Shown here: piece by piece, positions 10,343-20,100 of the stretch
Numbering within the stretch: the stretch's first letter is position 1
Layout of the letters: every line of letters starts with the position of its first letter
Origin: Mermis nigrescens
Taxonomy: Eukaryota > Nematoda > Enoplea > Mermithida > Mermithidae
Length of the DNA: 64,000 bases
Direction: 5' to 3'
Assembly: GCA_036768485.1 (NCBI GenBank)
Contig: JAVLUZ010000154.1
Coordinates: 26,587,637 to 26,651,636 of the forward strand
Translations under genes and position numbers: made by a program
The notes under the pieces: model-generated
Told to the model about the DNA's origin: nothing
Database searches by the model: none
Seen by the model: only the letters and a program-made list of their open reading frames with translations

Positions 10343-10779
10343 GTCACAAAGTATAAACTTTATCAGCATTTTTGCGGAAAACCAGAATAAAATGCTGCAG
10401 AACTGAAAAGTTGACTAAATCCTACAATAGTCATTCATTCCTTTTCTCGAACATATTTAAACATATTTAAAATTACGTATATAACGTATGTACATGTTTC
10501 TGTAGTCATTTTTAGCAGTTTGCAATGCAAATTCTAAGCATTATTTATTCGAAACATTATTAAGAACCCTTCATTACGTTACTGTAAATACAGATTGGCA
10601 GTAGATTTACTTCTCAGTAGGTATAATAGCATCAGATACATACCGTATTTACATTTTTTGCTCATTTAAAGCAGTATAATCAGACTGGCAAAAAACTAAA
10701 TAATTTATGTGTATAGGTACAAAAGTGAGACAGTACAATATTTAAATTTACTTATCACAGACCACTATTTATCTAATTT

Positions 10780-11005
10780 GTAGTGTGTTTCATTTAACTT
10801 TGCGGTTTTCTTTTGAAGTTAATCCACATGAATTAGGCTACAAAAGTGGTTAAAACTTGATGCAGCAATGCGGTTTGGCAGTAACAAGCGTCTCACCATA
10901 ACTCGATATACTGTAGAATATCACTACTATACAGTTAGTTTGAACAACTTTTGTAGGCATTTCAAATTTTTTCAAAACCTCAGAGTTAGATGAAACGGAC
11001 TATAG
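10780..11005. mobile_element. MITE family D copy
   Basis: The right end reads GAAACGGACTATAG and the left end GTGTGTTTCATTTAAC, both related to the family terminal repeat CTATAGTCYGTTT. The interior carries the family words GGTTT, ACAAAAGTGGTTAAAAC and ACTCGATATACTGTAGAATA. Confidence 0.6.
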
Positions 11006-11245
11006 TTGACTTGATCAACATTGTGATTTACTTTTGGTAAATAAAATTTCTATCTAATTCAGGTAATTCTGACATAAAATGCTAATTACTGCAAAATTTG
11101 AGTTTTATCAACGTTTTTCTCTGAAAATATTAATTTCTAATAGACGATCAGTGCGTAGAACAGATTAACCTTAGAGAACGAAGCTTATCAACTGAGCTTC
11201 AGAGTAATAAATTTTAAAATATGTTCCACGAGTTACAAAAAACAT

Positions 11246-11843
11246 CTATAGTTCGTTTCATTTAGCTCTGAGGTTTTTTAAAAAATTTAAAGTGCCTACA
11301 AAAGTGTTTTAAACTAATACGGTGAATATGATATTCTACAGTATATCGAGTCATATGGAGACGGTCTACGACGTTTTGGCGCCAGAAACTTACAAATTAT
11401 CTTAATTAAATCAATTTTGAAGCAATTTTAAAATAAACTCTATATTCAGAAAGCAGGTTCTACAAGCTACAAAATAGCATATTGTTCTTTTCGATTCAAT
11501 GAGTATTCATTTGTGTACAACTGCAAAACTGTAGAAAATCCAATAAATTTTTAGATGCATTTAATTATCTCACTAAATTCAAAGATATTCTGAAAGTAAT
11601 TCACGCCGTCACGTAGAGAATTGAATGGGCTTTCAGAATCTGTATTATACGACAATAATTAATTAAATATAAATAATTAATAATATTACAAAGTGTGTGG
11701 CGCCAAAACGTCACATTCCGATATGGAGACGTGTGCCATTGCTAATACGCATAACTGTAGCAAAATTTTAAAGCGCTTTCGTAGCCTGATTCTTGCGGGA
11801 AAATTCAAGAGAAAACCGCAAAGGTAAATAAAACAGACTATAG
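11246..11843. mobile_element. MITE family D copy with internal insertion
   Basis: Ends CTATAGTTCGTTTCATTTAG and the inverse of CTATAGTCTGTTTTATTTAC. AACAT occurs on both outer sides. A central AT-rich segment between two inverted GTTTTGGCGCCA/TGGCGCCAAAAC boxes (about 11370-11710) looks like extra sequence relative to the shorter copies. Confidence 0.6.
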
Positions 11844-13065
11844 AACATTGCTAGTTTAGAGGTAAACGAGAGCTTTTTTGCGACAGAGCGGCCTAAAAAA
11901 ATTAATATTGTACGTAAAAGCTAAAATAGCGTAAAAATAATGGCGATCCAGGATTTCTAGTCAATTTCAAGCACTTTTGCAGAGAAAATTTCATTTTCAT
12001 ATATTTTAGGCGAGAATGGACAGAATTAGTTAGTTCAACTAAAGCTTGCGCTTTTCCCTCATCTGAACAAATGAATTAGGAAATAAAAATAACTTATAAA
12101 AACTGGATGAAAAGAAACAAGTTCAAAGGCAGCGAATCAAATTTCACAAAGACCTTTCCAGATTTGTATAACAATCCCACTTCTTACCAAAAGCGATTGA
12201 CAAAACTGAATATAAAAAATCTTTAACGCTATTCATCCTTCATGCAATAATGACAATAACAAAAAACAATCACTTTGGAAATAGTTGTAGGCGCAATGAT
12301 AAGAAAATCTGTCTTTTCAGTGGGTATCGAACACTGCCGTATAACTGAAATGTTTTGAAAATTTTGCTGTCTAAATCTTAACGACTTCAGTGTGGAGTTC
12401 AATGACACATGTGCAATTTTTTACCTTCATATATAGTAGGTGGTAGGTACAATTTTAAATTACAGTAATTGTTACAAATACATTTCAGCTGCTTGAATTT
12501 GTATTATAAATAAAAGATCACACGCAATATTATTTTGATAGTAGAATATTATGCATGTAGGTACTTAGTTCTTCAACTGAATGACTTGAAATCCTACCGC
12601 GCACTGGTGGCGATTTTCTGCATAGAAATAATGCAAGTGCAAAATTCGACGTCTCGTATAAAAATAAAGAAACAAAAGTAGTTCATTGACTTTGACTTTG
12701 CATGTCAGTTTGATTTAGGTTCCTATGCGGAAACTTTTAATGTGAAAAGATACTGCCAAGACAAGAGATAAAAAGATAACATTTGTCCAAACATGTTATG
12801 TCCGACCTATTCAAATGTGCCTCCCGCAATGCAATCAGCCCAAGGGGGTGAATGACCTATTGGAAATATTTTAGAAAAATGGCTTTCTGAAATTTACTCT
12901 AGAACGTCAGTCATTTTAAATCAAGATAAGTCGATTCAACTAAACAAAGATAGACTTTTGCAATGATTTATATAACATAACAACGCTTCTGTACAATTTT
13001 CTCATTTTTAGCACAAGTTCTAGAAAGTTTAGGCGCTTCGCATCAAATGCTTTAATTTGTACCTA
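11844..13065. other. Gene-free stretch
   Basis: AT-rich sequence with no recognised exon or transposon terminus. The downstream end borders MITE family D. Confidence 0.5.
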
Positions 13066-13468
13066 CTATAGTCCGTTTTATTTAAGTTTGAGGTTTTTGA
13101 AAAAATTTAAAGTGCGTACAAAAGTGGTTTAAACTAAAAGTATAGTTGTGATATTCTATAGTATATCGAGTTATGATGAGACGCTACGCCTAAGCGCATT
13201 CTGCATCAACCGGCACGTAGCTGGCCGTCCTATTTTGGGTGGGGGGACCAACATTAATTTTGGGGGGATTGGGTGGGGGACGTAGCCCAAAAATAGCACA
13301 GAATAACGTTTAAAAAGTCCTATTCTACCGATTTTTCTGAATTTTGGGGGTCTGGACCCTCCTTCCCCCATAGCTATGTGCCTGTGCATCAAAAGCTTAA
13401 ATCACTTTTGTGGCCTGATTCATGCGGATTAAGTAGGAAACCTCAATGTTAAATTAAACAGACTATAG
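13066..13468. mobile_element. MITE family D copy carrying a nested MITE
   Basis: Terminal repeats CTATAGTCCGTTTTATTTAA and its inverse (AAACAGACTATAG), each flanked by TA, consistent with a TA target as in Tc1/mariner-type elements. A family C MITE is inserted at 13210-13384. Confidence 0.7.
13210..13384. mobile_element. hAT-like MITE family C, nested
   Basis: Starts CCGGCACGTAGCTGGCCGTC and ends TATGTGCCTG. TGCATCAA flanks both sides (13202-13209 and 13385-13392). Shares its body words (AGCCCAAAAATAGCACA) with copies at 55.3 and 58.6 kb. Confidence 0.85.
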
Positions 13469-13853
13469 TATTGGACGAATTGCACAAATACAGAAAATGA
13501 AGCAGGAACTCGACTCTCCAAACTCCCATCTGCCTGATTCACCCAAATTTTGTGGGACGGAATTTCACTAAAGTCAAACAAATTCAATCACTTTTCGCCG
13601 AACATTGACGAAAATTTTGAAATTTTTTGAAATGTCAAAATGTAAAAAAATAAATTTAATCACTTTTACGCCCAAAATTGGCAAAAATTTAGAGATTTTT
13701 CGAAATACTGACAAATGCAAATTAGTGAAAACGTGTTATTTAAGAATTGAATAGCGCAAACACGTGTTCATTTTCGTAAGAGGAGCAGCAGCTCCGATCA
13801 TATTGCTTTGCATGGTTGGTTGGTAGGTTAGGTACTAATCAGTAACTGATACA

Positions 13854-13859
13854 TTTATT
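13854..13859 (-). promoter_or_regulatory. Poly(A) signal of the PP1-like gene
   Basis: AATAAA on the minus strand about 200 bases downstream of the stop codon of the phosphatase gene. Confidence 0.5.
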
Positions 13860-14057
13860 ACACCAAAGTAAGCCGAAAAACGAACAAACACGCACCATTT
13901 TAATGCAAATACGGAATGATTCAAAATCACTAAATACTTTAGTAACATTGATAGATAGGTAGAAGGTAAGTTAGTAGATTGATAGGGAGGTACTTCTTTA
14001 CGCAGATATGAGCATGAATTGTGTCATCATTTCAGCTTCATTTCCATTCCACACGAA

Positions 14058-14195
14058 TTATGAAGGTTCCGTTCCTAATTGTTTATCTATTAAGCTCTTG
14101 TTACTTGAGGTAAGTCTTCTTGATGATCGTCTACTTTTTCGCTTAGGCTTTTCACCCAAACGCAATGTCGAGTGTTTTTTCGTGCTTCTTACCAC
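14058..14195 (-). CDS. PP1-like gene exon 7, private basic C-terminal tail
   Basis: Acceptor tttatatttag joins in phase 0 to give [19 protein letters not shown] (PP1 has SFQILKPADK at the junction). It is followed by an Arg/Ser/Lys-rich stretch ([18 protein letters not shown]) and the stop TAA at 14060-14058. The tail is about 45 residues and unlike the PP1 alpha or beta tails. It could be a nuclear localisation or docking sequence; that is inference from composition. Confidence 0.7.
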   Translation of the reverse strand: MVRSTKKHSTLRLGEKPKRKSRRSSRRLTSSNKSLIDKQLGTEPS

Positions 14196-17100
14196 CTAAA
14201 TATAAATCGAATATAAGCAAAAAGACAATTCATATTGAATGCAGAATAAGGCCCCGGATCAGTCTTTTGAGACTCTTACAATAAACTAGGGCCAGAAAAT
14301 GGCTCGCGAAAAAGTGATTTGTATGTTCATACTCCTGAGTCAAAAACATTTATCGAAACGCTTAAAATAACACATTCTTTCCGGTTAAGTTAGAAGCTAT
14401 GTACGACAGTATGATAATGGGCGCGAAGCACTGGACATTTTTTAATTTTATCTTAAGAATGGGTATAAATTACTATTCTTTTGCCCAAAAAAATTTTTAC
14501 ATTGTTAAAATATGGCTTGAAAAATCCTTGTGCGAGCATAAAAATGTTTGTCCTACAGAAAAAAGTCTAATCTAAGTTAGCGCCTGCAGTGAAATCCTAA
14601 ACTTTTATGGGGACAATCAAATGGCAATAAGAGGAAAGTGTCAAAATTTGGTTTGTGTGTAACGATGCTACAAATTACTTGGATTATAAATTATTGACCA
14701 TTTTCTTTTTAATTAAATCTTGATGTACTTTTAATTTCGTTCATACTTCACATGATTAAAACGAATTGCTACTTATAGGCAATCTGAGCCACACGTGGGC
14801 GTGGGGGGAGTTTGGGGGTATGCAGTGTACCCCCCAGAAACCAAAATATCCCCAGAATTCAATTTTTGAAATTTTTTTTGCAATTTCTTGATGCCAATGG
14901 ATAGTGCTCGATGAGAAACGTTAAAAAATTGTGTTTTTCCGCCATACCACTATTTTTAAGACCATTTTTTGACCTTTGAAAAACCTCGCACCCTCCAGAA
15001 TTTTGGTGCTGCTCACCTATGATCTGAGCCCTATAAAGCTAAGAACTTTATTTCGGTTGACCCAGATCCTGCTACTTGGCTGCATAATTTATTTATTCAC
15101 TATTACATTTTGTTGCTGTCTGTTTTAAATGAAATTCGAATTTCACTAATCATCAGTACAATAAGGTTGTCTCTTTACAAGCTTACCATATTATTTGCAC
15201 CGAATACACTACAGAGTATAGAGTGGAGGGCTATCAAAATGAATAAGTGCTTCACACTAGTCATCACATTCGAATATGGATGATACGATCATGCGACCGC
15301 CCAAAGTCTATTAAATGGTCTATTTCGTAGTCGTTATTAAATTAATGTATAGATCTTGTTCACGTGAAAATGTTTTTCATTCCCAGAATGAAGCTGGCGT
15401 AACATTACAATATGATGATCATTGTTTGTATTGGCACCACTTATTGTAGTTTGATCCACAATGTCAGATATGCACGAGGTTCCATGAAATAGACTTTTTG
15501 CGTAGGCGATAAGCGAGAGATAAAAAATGATAAAGCGAATTGAATTAATGGACGAAGGAAGCTTGAGATCAAAAATGATAAAGCGAATTGAATCAATGAA
15601 CGATGGAAATATGCAGCTCAGGAAAGAAATTCAAAAGTGTCATTTAGTTATTTTACTTCGAGCCTGCAATATCTGAAAGATTCACTATATGACAAATTTT
15701 TACTAATTGAAGAAGTCTTAAATAAAATAATTCCTCTAACAGGCTTACCAAAAAGTTACACCGCAAGTTTTTGCCAATGTTTAACATTCCAGCTTGATTG
15801 TCAAATTGACCACAATACGATGGAGCGCTAAACACAGTCACCAGCTTCTTATTAGCAAAGAACTCGTACCCCTCTTGCACGACCTGAATAACAGCACAGT
15901 TTTTAGTATCATGCTAATGAAATTGAGTGGTGTTAATGAAAATTTCTTGCGTTAGCATGACGTGTTATTGAGTAGAAGAATTTTTCGGGCAAAATGTAAT
16001 AATTTTGATGTTTTAAATACATATTTCAGCAAAAAATTTTGAATGAATCTCGGCGTTCCACGCTGAATAAATTACTATTTATTTAGCCCCAAGCCCGCAG
16101 AGTCCACAATTAATCTTTATACAGCATACAGCATTCTGCATTTATCTCTTTATTATAGTTACAAGCAAGAAAAAAGGACTACGACAGCTATTTGCTGTTT
16201 GAAGGCAAAGTTGTCTCCTTCACATTTATGCTATCATGAAATTCATAAGCACAGATGCACGCGCAGCCAAATTCAATGAGTACCCATCTGACAACCGTAT
16301 TATCATTTCTCATGTTGTTATACGAATTAATTCGTCTTTCTAAGTACAACCATTAGAAGGGTATACTCAAGTCTAGCTCTTCTACAAATTTGTGATATAT
16401 CAAACATAAAAAATCAGCAAGTAAAAGCACATTACTGGCATTGCACATAATCAAAAGCTAATGTACTAACTTAAGTCATTTCGTGCTAATTGGAGAAACC
16501 TTTAATTGATACTATTACTGATGTTGGTACTAAAAAAACGCTGAATTGCAATGCAGCCAGGGCTTAATAGATAACTTTGCAAGGCATGGTGCACATGGGT
16601 GCACAAGGTCAGGGTCGGCAGGAGGTGTGTGAAATACAAAAAATTAAAAAACAGTAAATTTAACATTCACGATTTTTTTGCTGTTATACCGATTAAAATG
16701 GTCCGAATAGCGTATAAAACGCTTTTTCAATGTAAAATCGCATTATACAAGCATTTTTAGTCCATTTTGACTGCATTATACCGCTTTTAACACTGAAAAA
16801 TGCAAAAATTTATTAATTTTTGATGCTTTTTGAGTAAAAAGCACTTAAAAGTACTAATCTGGCGCGAAGCGCCAAAAAATCTCGATGTTTCTACTGCTTC
16901 TGACCTCAAAAATGATGCGAAAAACGTTCCATCAGCTCAAAATCGCCAGGCAGTACCTGTCCGGCTGACCCTCTTCAGGGAAGGGTTAACAACCCCCTCA
17001 TTCCCCTATGTGCATGTATGATGGTGCAGTATATTCAGAAGAATATTAACACAAGAAAGCGGTCAGACAATGTAAGATTAGACAGAATATTGCAGAAAAA

Positions 17101-20100
17101 TCGAGAAGTTTAAAATATATACCTACCACATCATGTGCGAAGACCTTAGTAATGCAAGATGTGTCTATTAGGCATATCAAAGTAAGCCAGATAATAACCA
17201 TTTAGAGATTAGATTTTATGAATTGCTCATTGAAGGCGGTGCATTAGTTTAAAACTGAAGGAGTGGTCAGATAGTAAGACAACATATTGAGAAAAATGAA
17301 CAATTAATCATAAAAAATTAAAAATAAGCCACTACACAGATTACCACAAAGCGGTTGCTAAGGAATTTAATACTTTGAAAAATGCAACTATCACACAGGA
17401 AGAGACTGCTTGCTCTCAAGACCCGTTATAGCAGAGCCAAAGACTGCCCTTAGCGTCATTTTTCAATTTTTTGTGCTGCCCTGAAATAGTAACTATTAAT
17501 GTCATTAATTGAGTTTATCAACGAGCTGGAAGCTACATTTTTGCACCAGAAACACTTATTTTGTATGCAATAAAATTGTTATACCACTTGCAATGCTTTC
17601 TGAAGCACAACATGGTGACGAAAACACAGTCGTTTTTTAAACGAAATTTTGAAAATGTTCGACACTTCGCGCCAAATTATTCAGCTGGCGTATGTACTAT
17701 TGACTCAAATTTCTTCAGTTCAAAATAGTAAAATAAAAAAGACAGCGTAAGTATTTTTATCTCAAAATAGAAAAAAAATTTGATTTTTTTACTAAATCAT
17801 GCACTAGAAATGATTCGGAATAAAACGAGACACCTGAAAACGCCGAAACACGCTGTGTTTGTACTTGTACATGAAAAGCGAATTTCTAGAATTATTTTCA
17901 AGTATATTAAGAAAACAACCATAGCATTTAACTATCGTCTTTAAAAAAACGAAAAATCTTTGAAGTCTAGACCCTTAAGTTAGAACAGCAATAAATAAAC
18001 AAAAAAACAAGTTTTCTGGATGTTAACAAGCATGTTTCACCTGATGCGCTCGAACGATTAAGTCGAGGTTGTAATCAGCTATGAATTGCGTCACAACGTC
18101 AGCACCGAATTTAAATCCCAAGCCTCTTATACTCGGAGCAAAACCTGTAAATGCAAATTCTAGAAATATCGAGGCGGAATAGGAAAAACTATAACATTTA
18201 TAAGTCTTGAGTTCTGAATCTGCGAAAAATTCAGAAACAATCACTTTATCAGATATATTTCATGCCGAGCGTGAGTCAGATCGAAATGACATCTAAAAAT
18301 TTCGGGAAAATTCATTTCGATGATTCGAAAATAATTTTGAACGTCACTCAATTTAGAAATGTATAGATAGTCACGACCAGACATGCACGTGGAGGTTTGG
18401 GTTCAGAGGATCTCTAGACTTCTCCAGAATAGAATAATGGAAAATTTTCTTGTAGAAATGAGGCTAAATGAAGGCGAAAAACGGATTGAAATGAAAATTT
18501 TCGTCTAAAGTACTTCAAATTGAACAAAAACTGTCTAACAACGCAGTTTTAAGGCTATTTTAGTGCTTACGCTAGGCTTTGAGGTCATTTTGGCCCAAAA
18601 AGGCACAATTCTTCACACCAAAGATCGGCTGACCAATCCCCCCAGATCGGCCCTGCTGTACGGCTTTAGTCACGACATTAGCAAATTTTCATCACCTACT
18701 ACACGACTGTAATCGAGCATTACATAATATTTCACTTGACAAACGTGTATACCTTGGGTTTCTGGACACGGATCAGACCACAGCAAATCGCAGGTCAGGC
18801 CACCATTCTCAGGTATAGGAAATGGGAGACATAGAGTTTGTAGCTGTGTAAAGCTCTTAAAATTCGGAGACAATCCACCATGCATGCAGAATATCTTTCC
18901 AGCTATTATGCATGCTATAGGCAACGAATCGAATGCAGTCTAAAAAAGTGCGGTAAATAGAGAGGAAAACTAGAGAACTATCAATTAATTACTTGGAATT
19001 TAAACCATAAATCAGCACCGTAACGGAAAAACACTTCAGTGTAAAAGCCATAGCTATAGTTAATTGCAGCCGTTTCGTGATTGCCTCGTAATAAAAAAAG
19101 TCATCCGGAAAACGCGCTTTTAGTAGAAACATAAGACAAACGGTTTCTATAGAATAAGGACCTCTATCGATATAATCTCCTGAAATCGGTGACGCCTCTA
19201 ATCGGATTTATAGACAGATTAATTTAAACACGACAGCTTACCCAGAAACAAATATCTTGTATATGGCGGCAAACCACCCCGCTTAAATCTAAATATGCAA
19301 AATACAAGTAAGTGAGTGCTACTCAGACTTGCAGAATTTATTGTTAAAATAACTGTAAGAAAATAATATGAAATCATGCGATACAGAAAGTTTCACTTGC
19401 CATACAATATACACTCATTGCTGCTTCTTTAGTGGTAAAACACCAAAAAATATCAGGTAGAACAGTAACCATTTTAATAAAATATTATCTAAACGAGGAG
19501 CAACAGGATTATTAAAAGATTTAGAAATATCTCTTTTGCATTTTTGGCGATGAAGTAAAATCAGCCTAATTTCAAACAGGGATCCTCGCCAATAAAAAAA
19601 TGCAGCTGATTCTTTTCTGCCGTACAAGTATTCGTCATGCAAAAGTCTTACATTAAGACGCTAATAAAACAATTTTCGGTCGATAAATCACAAAAATAAC
19701 CAAAAGTCGACTTTTCAGTCAAGTTGGTTTTTCTTTTCATCATCTTTCTCATTTCTTTTCTTTTCTCTTTAAAACGGTCACATAGTAAACATAGCTCTTG
19801 ATGACATGCTTTTTTACTAGATAATATATCGGTATTTATATCCATTAAGGCATATGAAAATGTTATTCCGAGGTCTGAAATGTATTTTTTCGAAAAATTG
19901 CTCATTTCAAGCAATTTTATAATCATACGGCAAACATTGACAAAATTATAAGTATCATATGGCAAACATTGACAAAATTATAAGACAATGGAAAAATTAA
20001 TACTTTTGCTGCAAACTGACCAGGTTGGCTGAGCTTTTGGTTAACTGAGCTGTTTATTGCACTATGAAATAAAAATTTTCCTATGAATAACTTATGTTTC

